A stretch of DNA of 64,000 nucleotides from Megaustenia siamemsis. Its lineage: Eukaryota > Mollusca > Gastropoda > Stylommatophora > Ariophantidae. The notes under the pieces are model-generated. The model searched no databases. It worked only from the letters and a program-made list of their open reading frames with translations, and was not told the DNA's origin. Positions 43,805 to 54,260 of the stretch are shown here, one piece after another. Where the stretch lies: NCBI GenBank assembly GCA_032433765.1, contig JAVIAB010000092.1:101762564-101826563 (forward strand). Direction: 5' to 3'. Positions within the stretch are counted from its first letter, which is position 1; each line of letters begins with the position of its first letter. A program made the translations under genes and the position numbers.

Positions 43805-44165
43805 GGTATTACAGGATCAGAAATAAAGATAACCGGCAAAAAACACAACAAGAACCAATCGAACAACAGATTATGAATAGAAAATAGAGATTGGACAGGG
43901 CACACACAAAAACCTGATGTCGTCATAGAAATACAGGCACTATCATGGAAACCACATTGGAAGAGAAAGTCAGGAATGCGCAGGATTGCATGGAGAAGAG
44001 AAGTAGCCATGCAAACCCTTAGAAAAATGGCACAGAATGGAGAGAATTAGAAAAAAGTGTCCAAGAATTAGGATAGATGGAGAGACCTTGTCAATGGCCT
44101 ACGATCCAAAGGGGGGGGGGATCTATAGGGCTTTGATTGACTGATTCATTGATTGATTCATTGAT
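43805..44165 (+). pseudogene. LINE C-terminal fragment with (GATT)n tail
   Basis: Translation in pieces: NRDWTGHTQKPDVVIEIQAL, SWKPHWKRKSGMRRIAWRRE and a final VNGL-type end before a 10-G run. This is the RWiGHtLRk...aL.W.P.GkRkrGRPk.tWRR tail of a LINE lineage not seen elsewhere in the window. It ends in GATTGACTGATTCATTGATT repeats. Confidence 0.65.
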
Positions 44166-44365
44166 TAATGATGATAATAAGCCTTTCTATGATTGGCAAT
44201 CAAATAGTACCTTTCTGGGATTAAATATTAGATTTCTATCTAGAAATGCTTTTTCTGATTATTTACATGAAACTTCAAATTTAATTTAAAAAAATAATAA
44301 TGATTGTATTTCCGAAACGAGCAAAGTAACTAAAATAGCAACGGTAGCCGTCTGTGCTTTGCACT
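44166..44365. other. Unassigned spacer
   Basis: Nothing recognised. Confidence 0.3.
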
Positions 44366-44379
44366 TATTCTGGACATAG

Positions 44380-44645
44380 TAAAAAAGTAAAGTAAAGTAC
44401 CCCCGTCACCCCAAGTGGCGTATAGGAAAATATGGTGTTAGTGACCCTATATTTTACAGACCTTCAGCACATGATTTTTGGGGTAATGTGGTCGGTATTA
44501 CGCCCGTGCTGCTTTACTTTCCCAGAAAAAAAATCTGGTACCCATTATAAGGCTGGGTGAACACGGAAGCCGTCGGTTGGGGCCTAACCCTACCCCTTGT
44601 CCTTTGTAGTCCAGTTCACTAACCACTGAGCTATCGCTCAGCTCC
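44380..44645 (-). mobile_element. SINE-A, minus strand, with perfect 14-bp target duplication
   Basis: Full-length copy reading from 44645 (GAGCTGAGCGATAGCTCAGT) to 'actttactttttt' at 44380. TATTCTGGACATAG at 44366-44379 and 44646-44659 is identical. One of the younger copies by target-site preservation. Confidence 0.95.
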
Positions 44646-44659
44646 TATTCTGGACATAG

Positions 44660-45218
44660 CCTGAGTCTAAAATGTATAGCTTATTTTGGCAAGACACCTT
44701 GTCATCGATGTGATTTGTTTCAGAAAACTCAGCAGTATTATTAGTATATAAAAACGAGTCTAAGAGAGCCTAGAACACATAGTAACAAAGCAGTCGGCGT
44801 CTTAGAATCACACATTTCCATCAAGATAAGTCAACCAAAGCGGATCCAGATTGTTTTGTTTCCTTATTCTATGCCTGAAAACATGTCAACTAGTCTGGCC
44901 AAGGAGGTAAGGATTGAAAAGTGAAGGAAACCCGGGTGCTACAAATGCAACGCTGAAGTCGAGTGTGTCGAGGCGAAAGACGTTGAAATCGGAAAATGTT
45001 GCAGCTCAAAAGACAGCGCGCCTTTAAGCAGCTCTAACGCCCATTAACTATTGGGCAATAAAAAGGAAAAGTCGTGAGGCGAAATTTTAAACAAAGAAAC
45101 AAACGAATAAATAAAGAACGAAATCATGGAAGGAAGGAGAAAGGGAGGATGCGGAGGAAGGAGAATGATGGAAAGAAGGAAGGGGGAAAGAAGGAAAGAC
45201 AAAAAGAGAGGAGAGAAT
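44660..45218. other. Unassigned, purine-rich at right
   Basis: 45120-45215 is a GGAAG/GAAA-rich run. No gene seen. Confidence 0.35.
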
Positions 45219-45231
45219 GAAAATACAGACT

Positions 45232-45492
45232 AGGGTGTCCGGTTAGCGCAATCGATAGGCGGTTGGCTTACCACGGCAACAGCCGGGGTTCGTACCCTGG
45301 CGAGGACACCTGGGTTTTACAAATTCCCTAAAAATTAGTACCTCTGAAGTCGGAGTAAATCTGCCTGCATGGCGAGGGGCATCCTGTAATGGGATAAAAC
45401 AGACTTTACACGCAAAAATTCAGTCCCACAAAATTGAGTGGGTGGGAATTCGTCAGAGGTCAAAGCTGACGAAAGCGAACGAACGAACGAAC
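45232..45492 (+). mobile_element. SINE-B: second tRNA-headed SINE, (GAAC)n tail
   Basis: The head looks like a tRNA: GGTGTCC pairs perfectly with GGACACC, with TTAGCGCAATCGATAGGCGG as A box and GGGGTTCGTACCC as B box. Body about 180 bp, unrelated to SINE-A, containing 'ctgcctgcatggcgaggggc'. The 3' end is (GAAC)n. Perfect 13-bp target duplication GAAAATACAGACT at 45219-45231 and 45493-45505. Only one copy in the window. Confidence 0.9.
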
Positions 45493-45505
45493 GAAAATAC
45501 AGACT

Positions 45506-46006
45506 GATAAAAAAACAAAGGTAGAACGTGCGAACCCACGGTGATGATTAATCGTCTGATGTTTCTAATACTAGAATTGAAAGCATGAGCACAATCTCTC
45601 CGTTGTGTGTCAAGGTCAAAGACAAATGAACGTTACATACCAAGAAATGGAGATTTCAAGATTTTCCCAAGTATTTGTCTTTTCGGGTGAGTTTTGTTAA
45701 AACATGTCGTTACAGAAAGTCAATACATGTCGTTATAAACAACAAATGTGCTGAACAAGACTCCAGACACGAGCTACAGTGGAGCCATGTGATATCAACA
45801 AATCTGGGCAGGGGGTAGCTGGAGTTTAGAATCACGTAAACCTTGTTAGGCATGCCATCCACGTTCTTATTGTGATTTTACCGAAAGAAAATCGGCATAA
45901 ACATTTATTCTGCCTGTTGGTGGAACAGTGATTTCCAACTAGTGGTACATGTACATGAATTCAGGAGTACGAACCAGAAGATTAGGAGTGCGAGAAAGAA
46001 ACATAA
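45506..46006. other. Unassigned stretch
   Basis: No recognised feature. Confidence 0.3.
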
Positions 46007-46018
46007 TAAAGGTAAAGT

Positions 46019-46340
46019 CATCATCATCATCAAGTACCGGGCCTGCTGGCGTAGGTGATCATGTCTTTCCACAACTTTCGATCTCGACAGTTATTTATCA
46101 TTTCTGTTGTTGACATTCTGCCAAGCCATTCTCTTAAGCTGTCTGTTATTTTTCTCTTTGCTTCTCTCTATCTCTTCGTCCCTCAATTTTCCCAGTTGTT
46201 ACAATATATTCCAGTTGTTCTCTTCTCATTACATGGCCAAACAATGATGATTGTCTCTTCCTAATATTGGAAATTAGCTCTCTTTTTGCTTTGACCTCTC
46301 TCAGAACATCTTCATTACTCTTCTTAGCTGTCCGTGGTAT
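46019..46340 (-). mobile_element. LINE type 2, 322-bp 3' copy with perfect 12-bp target duplication
   Basis: Carries only the C-terminal tail (KKSNEDVLREVKAKRELISN on the minus strand) and the 3' end with (TGA)n tail at 46019-46033. TAAAGGTAAAGT at 46007-46018 and 46341-46352 is identical. A textbook 5'-truncated insertion, about 97% like the 14663 copy in this part. Confidence 0.95.
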
Positions 46341-46352
46341 TAAAGGTAAAGT

Positions 46353-46665
46353 ACGAGACTTTAATCGGCGCATTAGCAGGCGCTTCCGTCTATATGTGCT
46401 CGGCCGCCTATCCAGAAGTGTTCAGAGACTCTGGATAATGTTGCTTCAAGCGTTGAAACTAACAATACGAGTCGGCATTCATCACCTTCCCAGAGTACTA
46501 CCCTACCCTTGTACCCATTTCTGCAAGCGGCTGGGTCGACCGGTTGGGGGGGGGGGGGGGGTTTCCAACCACGAGTACAACTCACACTGCTTCCAGCAGG
46601 AATAGGACACGGGTGGCCTGGTCGGCTGGTTTTCCCAACTAGGCTACGGAGACCCCGTGAAACAG
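46353..46665 (-). mobile_element. Possible third SINE family
   Basis: On the minus strand it starts GGGGTCTCCGTAGCCTAGTT (A-box-like TAGCCTAGTTGGG) and ends near 'cgattaaagtctcgtacttt'. GC-rich compared with its surroundings, with a 16-nt C run. GAAACAGAATAATAAAG on the right and GAAACATAATAAAG (46000-46010) on the left may be its target duplication, the LINE at 46019 having landed in its tail. No B box is clear, so the call is weak. Confidence 0.4.
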
Positions 46666-46803
46666 AATAATAAAGTGCCCAGTGGAATAGGATGATTGTA
46701 AACAGTGTAAGAAACAATGTATCTATTCATCTATAGCTTATTCCTGCCAAAGACAGCATTTAAGGTAGACATTATACAACTCCATATACGACGATCATTG
46801 TTA

Positions 46804-46823
46804 TTAAGTGTCAGACTTGGCAC
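46804..46823 (+). repeat. 20-bp inverted repeat, left arm
   Basis: TTAAGTGTCAGACTTGGCAC; its perfect reverse complement is at 49356-49375. Confidence 0.9.
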
Positions 46824-48530
46824 CGGCGACAATATCTCGCCACCTGAACGTGTTCTCAGCTAATCTCACAACCTTGACACTGGCGACAGTATCTCGCAAC
46901 ATGAACGTTTTCTCAGCTAACCTCACAATCTTGGCAATGGCGACAGTATCTCACCACATGAACGTGTTCTCAGCCAACCTCACAACCCTGGCACTGGCGA
47001 CAGTATCTCGCAACATGAACGTGTTCTCAGCCAACCTCACAACCCTGGCACTGGCGACAGTATCTCGCAACATGAACGTGTTCTCAGCCAACCTCACAAC
47101 CTTGGCAATGGCGACAGTATCTCGCAACATGAACGTGTTCTCAGCCAACCTCACAACCCTGGCACTGGCGACAGTATCTCGCCACATGAACGTGTTCACA
47201 GCCAACCTCACAACCTTGGCAATGGCGACAGTATCTCGCCACATGAACGTGTTCACAGCCAACCTCACAACCTTGGCAATGGCGACAGTATCTCACCACA
47301 TGAACGTGTTCACAGCCAACCTCACAACCTTGGCAATGGCGACAGTATCTCACCACATGAACGTGTTCTCAGCCAACCTCACAACCCTGGCACTGGCGAC
47401 AGTATCTCGCCACATGAACGTGTTCTCAGCCAACCTCACAACCCTGGCACTGGCGACAGTATCTCGCAACATGAACGTGTTCACAACCAACCTCACAACC
47501 TTGGCAATGGCGACAGTATCTCACCACATGAACGTGTTCACAGCCAACCTCACAACCTTGGCAATGGCGACAGTATCTCGCCACATGAACGTGTTCACAG
47601 CCAACCTCACAACCTTGGCACTGGCGACAGTATCTCACCACATGAACGTGTTCTCAGCCAACCTCACAACCTTGGCACTGGCGACAGTATCTCACCACAT
47701 GAACGTGTTCTCAGCTAACCTCACAACCTTGGCACTGGCGACAGTATCTCACCACATGAACGTGTTCTCAGCCAACCTCACAACCTTGGCACTGGCGACA
47801 GTATCTCACCACATGAACGTGTTCACAGCCAACCTCACAACCTTGGCACTGGCGACAGTATCTCACCACATGAACGTGTTCTCAGCTAACCTCACAACCT
47901 TGGCACTGGCGACAGTATCTCACCACATGAACGTGTTCTCAGCTAACCTCACAACCTTGGCACTGGCGACAGTATCTCACCACATGAACGTGTTCTCAGC
48001 CAACCTCACAACCTTGGCAATGGCGACAGTATCTCACCACATGAACGTGTTCTCAGCAACCTCACAACCTTGGCACTGGCGACAGTATCTCACCACATGA
48101 ACGTGTTCACAGCTAACCTCACAACCTTGGCAATGGCGACAGTATCTCACCACATGAACGTGTTCTCAGCCAACCTCACAATCTTGGCAATGGCGACAGT
48201 ATCTCACCACATGAACGTGTTCTCAGCCAACCTCACAATCTTGGCACTGGCGACAGTATCTCGCAACATGAACGTGTTCTCAGCTAACCTCACAATCTTG
48301 GCAATGGCGACAGTATCTCGCAACATGAACGTGTTCTCAGCCAACCTCACAATCTTGGCAATGGCGACAGTATCTCACCACATGAACGTGTTCTCAGCCA
48401 ACCTCACAACCTTGGCACTGGCGACAGTATCTCACCACATGAACGTGTTCTCAGCCAACCTCACAATCTTGGCACTGGCGACAGTATCTCGCAACATGAA
48501 CGTGTTCTCAGCCAACCTCACAATCTTGGC
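46811..48530. repeat. 57-bp minisatellite, about 30 units
   Basis: Unit GCGACAGTATCTCACCACAT then GAACGTGTTCTCAGCCAACC then TCACAACCTTGGCACTG. As 57 is 3 x 19, the array stays open for 430 codons (46808-48100; units ATVSHHMNVFSANLTTLAL) and is also open in stretches on the minus strand. One missing base at 48055 breaks it. The common variable positions (CTG/ATG, CAC/CGC, CAC/AAC, TCA/ACA, ACC/ATC) change the amino acid, and only GCC/GCT is silent, so there is no sign of protein selection. Confidence 0.95.
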
Positions 48531-48540
48531 AGAAGGAGCT

Positions 48541-49029
48541 GCTGCCTGATGTTGATTCTCGTTTTAGTGTTCTTTTTAGAGTTTCTCTGTGTTGGACTTT
48601 CGTTCAGATTCTCTTTTATCTTTTCTCTTCACTTATAGCCATTTCTCTTATCTCTACACTAGCCTTAAATTTTTTAATTTAATTTATAATCTGGAAAGTG
48701 TTTTCCTGAGTCCATTTGTTTTCAAAAGCGGCTGTTTTATTTTTTTGCTTCTTTAGATTTTTTCTTCTTCTAATTCTCAGGTGCTTAAGTAAGATACAGC
48801 AAATTAGAAGTTAAGTATTTTTTTGTGATCCGTCTAATGTAAACAATTTAACAGTGCTGATTCATTGTATTTATCGGTATATCTGTCTTCGGACGATTAT
48901 CACTAATACCGAGTAATTTTCTTTATTTAGATTGTGATCTCTGTCCTGATGATGCACGATAATCCCAGCATTGTGTGTAAGCTTTGTTGCACCGGTGTGG
49001 GCCTATAATGGCAGTTTATGTAAAGCTTA
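48541..49029. other. Unassigned stretch
   Basis: T-rich, no recognised feature. Confidence 0.3.
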
Positions 49030-49371
49030 TTAATGTAAAGATGGTCCAATGCTTTTTTTTTCTTTCATTAAATGATCATTGTAGAAGTATACTCTTCGAT
49101 TTTTAACTGGCATGGATTTGTCTATGTCCGCATCTCTCAATTTGATGTTTTGATCCGACAAGACCTTTGCGTTCATCCAGTCACTAACGATGGGGGCTAG
49201 AGATTTTCTGATAGGCAAGAACAACAAAAAAGTGTGCACACGTAGAAAAGACCCAGCTGGAAGAACATTAAGATCACTGAGGTGAGAAGCAACGTCCTTC
49301 ACGAGGTTGTGAGGCTTGACCAGTACGGGGACTATAGTGGGATGTTGCGGTTCCTGTGCCAAGTCTGACAC
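49030..49371 (-). pseudogene. Unrecognised 113-codon frame ending in a NDHL motif
   Basis: Minus-strand frame starting just inside the right arm of the 20-bp inverted repeat. Residues SDLAQEPQHPTI at the start and VKNRRVYFYNDHLMKEKK near the end; the latter reminds me of the IYVNDHLT-type motif in ORF1-like proteins of some non-LTR elements, which is a weak memory-based likeness. Composition is that of a real protein (mixed charges, no low complexity), more so than most open stretches here. It could be a transposon ORF fragment or a small exon. Confidence 0.3.
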
Positions 49372-49375
49372 TTAA
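49356..49375 (-). repeat. 20-bp inverted repeat, right arm
   Basis: Reverse complement of 46804-46823; on the minus strand the frame at 49371 begins within it. Confidence 0.9.
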
Positions 49376-49774
49376 CGCAGCACAGCTGTTTGTTTTAATC
49401 TCTAACTGGCATTTTAGTGACAGCCTTGGACATTGTTCACCATTTATGGTCGAAGAAGTTCTGAGTCTGGTATATTCCACCAGATTCTACAATTGATATT
49501 TTACGAAAGTGGTTTACATTTGTGACACCACACAGAAAATGTAATTATGAATGATATTTTAGTATTTAATTTTTGTAGTATCACAGATTGACAAATCTGA
49601 GAGTTTTAGAGGATGCAATAATTCAACTTTTAACCGCAAATGTTTTTAAGTTTTAAGATACAACTTTTCTAAATCACTTTAGATGTATAATAAACAAAGA
49701 CTGTGCATTTTATTTCACTGGAAAGACAGTAATAGACAATTTAATTAAAGTGCAAATAATAAAGAACTGTGAAT
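49376..49774. other. Unassigned stretch
   Basis: Nothing recognised. Confidence 0.3.
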
Positions 49775-49940
49775 AGCAAAACTTGTCCGATATGAAGAGT
49801 CAATAGTTTCTGCCATGAGCCCTTGGTTCGAAAGAACAATATATGGAAATACGACCTGAAGTGATATCGACCACATCACCCACAAATGTGCCGTTGGGTA
49901 CTGGAAGAATATAGTCACTAATATCATTGTAAACACATGG
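49775..49940 (+). mobile_element. Old SINE-A-like fragment
   Basis: 'gagcccttggttcgaaagaa' and 'cgaccacatcacccacaaat' followed by 'atagtcactaatatcatt' run parallel to the SINE-A B box and body with heavy divergence. Confidence 0.5.
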
Positions 49941-50107
49941 CCTTCTTATTATCGTCTATCAGACTAGGCACTTGGTCTCACTTGTTTTAAGATCAAAGGA
50001 AGCATAACAAATTAATAAAAACCCGATCACTCAGAATGCAATTCGAACAGGATTGCTCTTAACTGTGAGCTGGTCGCTATAGAAAACCCGGATTATCAGA
50101 TATCTTT
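49941..50107. other. Unassigned spacer
   Basis: Nothing recognised. Confidence 0.3.
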
Positions 50108-50116
50108 ATACATGTT

Positions 50117-51150
50117 GCCCGCGATAGCTCAGTGGTTAGTGAACTGGACTACAAAGGACAAGGGGTAGGGTTCGATCCCAACCGACGGCTTCCCGGTTCA
50201 CCTAACCTTAAATGGGTATCGGAATTTTCTGGGAAAGTAAAGCGGCGCGGACGTAATACCGACCACATTACCCCGAAAATCCTGTGCCGAAGGTCTGTAA
50301 AATTTATGGTCTTCTTTTTTCTTCTTTTCTCTTTTCACTGATACCTAACAGGTGTCGTGGTTTATATCATTTGTCGTTCTTGAGCTGCTCGAACTGTCTG
50401 AATTAGTGACTTTCCTTTGTTGTTACATGCCTTTGCCACTGCATCTATCCATCTTCTTCTGGGTCTTCCTCTTGGTCTTTTTCCTTGCATTCTCGAGAAG
50501 AACGCCCTTGATGGTGATTGAAAAGTATTCATTCTGACCAGGTGGCCAAACCATTTAAGTTGTTCTATATATATATTCTTGGCAGGGTTTTGTTCCTACT
50601 ATTTTTCTTATGGTTTCATTTGGTATTCTATCTCTTCTTGTGTTGTTTGTTGCTTTTCTCATGCATCGCATCCCACATGTATTGATCTTTCTTAAATGTG
50701 ATTTAGAAAGGGTCCATGTTTGACTTTCATAGCACAAAGTTGGTATGAAAATGCTATTTATCATTTGTTGTTTAGCCGGCATAGAAATGTGTGGATGTCT
50801 TAGCAATGGTGAAAGCTGGTATGTGACATCATTTGCTTTTTGTATTCTCATGTCAATTTCTCTGTCTAGTTTTCCATCTTCTGTGAACATTGTGCCTAAA
50901 TACTTGAATTCCTCTACCTGTTTTATTTCTTTATCTTTGATCTTAATGTTTAATGGGTGTCTTAATTTGCTTATTCTTATAGCCTCTGATTTTGCTGTGT
51001 TAATTTTCATACTGTAGTTTGTGCAGCTTTTATCTAGAGATGTTAAATGCTGTTGTAGCAGGTTTTCATCCTCAAAATGTATGGTCACTAACACCATATT
51101 CCCTATACGCCACTTGGCGTGACGGAGGTACTTTACTTTACTTTTTTTTA
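50117..51150 (+). mobile_element. SINE-A split by a 762-bp LINE insertion
   Basis: The 5' part (50117-50311: head, B box, body to 'aaaatttatggtc') and 3' part (51074-51150: 'aaaatgtatggtcactaac' to the T-tail) together make one complete SINE. Outer target duplication ATACATGTT at 50108-50116 and 51151-51159. Inner 13-bp duplication (50299-50311 and 51074-51086, one mismatch) belongs to the LINE. Confidence 0.9.
50312..51073 (-). mobile_element. LINE type 1 relative, 5'-truncated, inserted in a SINE
   Basis: Minus-strand frame 51097-50555 is open through nearly the whole coding part: YSMKINTAKSEAIRISKL, QVEEFKYLGTMFTEDGKL, LCYESQTWTLSKSHLRKI and MRCMRKATNNTRRDRI. It is a subfamily clearly different from the 5894 copy yet the least broken LINE frame in the window after it. 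The tail is (GAA)-like, rc of 'cttcttttttcttcttttct'. The first residues of the frame come from the SINE and are not LINE. Confidence 0.85.
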
Positions 51151-51284
51151 ATACATGTTTAATTGCAATTTTCAGTTTTGAATGTAGACTGCATTTTTTA
51201 TGAGCATTATCAACCGTTCCACTTTTATCCCTTCTTTTATAATATTTATTGCACCTCTTAGTCAGCAGGTCGATGTCAATAGAA

Positions 51285-51740
51285 GTGAGAAAGAGAGTTC
51301 ATCGCTGCTGTATAGAACCAATTCTGACCTATGGAAGCGAATCATGGACAGTAAACAAACAAATGAAAAGACGATTAAAAGCCACAGAGATTGGTTTCTT
51401 AGAAGAATGCTGAAAGTTCCCTGGACAGCTAAAAAGACCAATGAGGAAATTCTCAAAGAGGCCTGCACAAAAAGAGAGTTCTTAAAAAAAAACATCAGAA
51501 AGGAACTTTCAACATTTTTCGGGCAAATCATGAATAGAGGAAATTTGGAATACTTTGTTACAACTGGCAACATACAAGGAAAAAGAGATCGCGGATGACG
51601 TAGAGAGAAGATACTAGATAGCTTGGTGTCATGCCATGGTAAACAGTCAACAACAGAACTGATACGATGCACTGTTGATAGAAGATTGTGGAAGTACGTG
51701 ATCGCCTACGCAAACCGGTTGGCACATAATGATGATGTTT
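51285..51740 (+). pseudogene. LINE type 2 relative, C-terminal fragment
   Basis: Open from about 51290 to 51598: VIAAV-type start lost, then RRMLKVPWTAKKTNEEILKE, ELSTFFGQIMNRGNLEYFVT and TGNIQGKRDRG, then TGA. The 3' end 'gatcgcctacgcaaaccggt' precedes AATGATGATG. A different subfamily from 40795 (KKTNEEILKEACTKREF against KKSNEDVLREVKAKREL). Confidence 0.8.
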
Positions 51741-52139
51741 GCGCTGTACAGTGACATAAATGTAAAACAATTTTCGTAATTATAGATTTCATGCTGAAGA
51801 AAGTTGGCAATCTAGTATATCTATCAAGCACGTTCTTGTCCCTACTTATCTAACAATCAACATAGAGCTCGAAAAGTGTCTGTGACTGTATTAATGTTCT
51901 GATGAGGACTAGCACTCAAGAGATCACCGCGTGAACCAGCCGCACTGGTTGGGACCCTTGCGTTGTTGCAACAAAAGCTGGCTATTAAACGATAGGAACA
52001 TTTTTAGTCATATTTTTGCTCGGACAGTGGTACGTAACTATTGATTTTCTATTTTCAATTATAAAGAGTTATCTTACTGCTAACGTTTAACACGGCACTT
52101 ATGTTTTATCTATTGCTTCCGTTAAATAGCCATAGTCTT
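51741..52139. other. Unassigned stretch
   Basis: Nothing recognised. Confidence 0.3.
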
Positions 52140-52310
52140 CTACCTTTTTAGCTCCCAGTGGAGCTTAGGTCTTCAACAATCACTTTCCAAGTCGTTCTGT
52201 TTCTTGCCATTCTTTTAAGATCATTCCATGTCTTCCCCATCATCTTCATCTCTGTTTCTATCTGTCTTCTCCAAGAATTCCTTGGTTTTCCTCTTAAATA
52301 GACATAGTAG
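52140..52310 (-). pseudogene. LINE extreme C-terminal fragment
   Basis: On the minus strand: GKPRNSWRRQIETEMKMMGK then TWNDLKRMARNRTTWKVIVE, the final GRP..tWrR.....M..tW..l...A.dR..Wk..v.dL stretch of a LINE protein, open for its whole length. Confidence 0.75.
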
Positions 52311-52334
52311 TAGAATTCATTCATTGCTTCAAGA

Positions 52335-52475
52335 CACGAATCTACTTTCCCAGAGTAAGCAGGTATCCATTAAAGGTTGGGGTGAACCTAGAACACTTTG
52401 ACCGGGAGTGAACCCGACCTCTTGTCGTAAGTTATCCAAATCATTACCAATGGGCTAAATTGACTCCTCATCCGA
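52335..52475 (-). mobile_element. Old SINE fragment, minus strand
   Basis: 'ctactttcccagagtaagca' and 'aggttggggtgaacctagaa' correspond in reverse to the SINE-A body ('gggttcacccagccttaaat' and 'tctgggaaagtaaag') with strong divergence. 'ccaatgggctaaattgactc' would be the head. Confidence 0.5.
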
Positions 52476-52479
52476 TAGA

Positions 52480-53975
52480 ACTAGCTACCCAATCTCAACT
52501 ACCCTGTGAACAAAAACCATTGAAAGAAAATGTCTGATAATTCCATATGGGACTTAAAAGGGTACTTTTGAAATTGAGTCGAGCGCTGTAAACTTAACTC
52601 TATATATCGCCCAACCTATAGTTGTATACGAATATCATAATTCCGTGTGTGCTAAGTAAGAAATAGCTGGTCTATAACATAAGGTAAAGACAAGACCATA
52701 GCATCCAAACTATTGATATTGTGAAGTATTGTCAAACACACCGCTAATTCTCATCAATTGATGACATGACCTAGATAGATGCTGTTCTTTCTCGATGTTT
52801 TTGCCTTTCTTAGCCAGTTCTTAAAAGCTGGATCGATTGTACTTGAATCGTATTTTCTAATGCGTGATCCATCTCAATATGCCTGGTTTGAGAAGCTATT
52901 ACGCAACATCTGTGAGCATGCTGCGCCTGTGCTGTATTTGTTTGAGAGCTCAAACACATCAAAGAAATCTTTAAGATGCTCGTACATGCGTTGATTAACT
53001 GTGTGATCGATCTCTGGCTTGTGTACTTCTACGTGGTAAAGAGAAAATCAGTACAGCTGCTAAATACTTGTCGAGCCTTAAGTCTAGTATATTGAACTCC
53101 CCTGTGATTTCATATTGGTAAATTTGACTTACTGGGCTAGTATGAATTTATATTTTACTAAATGACCCTACCAAACAGAAATATGTCTCTGAATCAGGCC
53201 GCCATTCTGTCCTTTCACATTTTATTCTGCATGACTGTCAACCTATCAACACTCCGTACGTCGCTCTGCCCTTTTATTCTTCCGTCTTTATTTTTCGTTT
53301 ACTGTGTATTCTCTGTTTGCCGCCTGTCTGTCTAAATGTTTGCTAATGTTTTTTTTTCCACATACATAGTCTGTCTTTCCGTCTATACGTCTATTTATAT
53401 ATACGCACCACACCACGCTCCTACTGACCCAACATCAACCCACCTGCTAGTCTGTAGAATTCCTTGTCATCTTTTAAAAAAAAATAATTTGTGTATCTTT
53501 CAATCTGTATGTTTAATATTCTTTCAACACGTTCATTACTGGATTTGTTTATTTTACTCCATGTCTGTCAGTCACTCTGTTAACATAGCTATCTAGCATC
53601 TTAAAATTATCTGCAAACATCCATAAACAGAGGATTACTCTTTAGATTATTTCTAATGAGGTTGAAATACGAGAGGCAAGCCACCCAAACCTGTACTGCT
53701 CGATTTCAAGTCTCGAAACAAACTATCAAGGGTCCACTGTTTTATTCAACGTAAACCGTTAGACCTTATCTGACTTTTACAACACGGGTGGAGTAAATTT
53801 ACAACCACAAGTAGCGTGAGTAAATGGCTCTCTTGGTGCTTGACGTTTCATTTCTGACGGATGTGAATTGTTCTTGCTTTTGGTTGCTCTTATATGAGCC
53901 AATTTTGTTTTTGATCAAAGAAACAACTTCTGCAGTCAATTTAATTTTCTTTACTAAGCATTTCTTCTTGTTTTG
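52480..53975. other. Unassigned 1.5-kb stretch
   Basis: Open stretches at 52779-52994 and 53336-53596 have no recognised motif. No repeat of this sequence elsewhere in the window that I can see. Confidence 0.35.
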
Positions 53976-54260
53976 GTTAATCTTCTTCTTGTTCTTTTTT
54001 GCTCTTCTTCTTGTCTCGCTTGCACCTTTTATTCATCATGTTGTTTGTGTTGTTGTTGTTCTTCTTCTTCATATACTAATCTTTTTTCTTGTACTTGTCC
54101 TTGTTCTCCTTTTTTTTTTTTTGCTCTTCTTATTGTACTTGGTCTTGTTATTCTTCCTCTTGCTATTTTTTTTCTTGCTGCTGTTGTTCTTGCTCTTTTT
54201 CCTGTTCTCCTTATCTTGTTCTACTTGTTATTGCTGTTTATATTCTTTTTCGTACTTTTA
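53976..54260. repeat. Polypyrimidine CTT/TTG-rich low-complexity tract
   Basis: 'cttcttcttgttcttttttg'-like triplet-rich run; the Leu/Phe-rich open frames of up to 178 codons over it (53824-54360 and 53973-54443) are artefacts of composition. Confidence 0.7.

Noticed and set aside
45232..45310. Functional tRNA gene at the SINE-B head
   Set aside because: T-arm pairing is off by one and the head is followed by a SINE body inside a target duplication.
46373..46717. 114-codon minus-strand frame
   Set aside because: Covers a GC-rich repeat with a 16-nt C run; the proline-rich part is the run itself.
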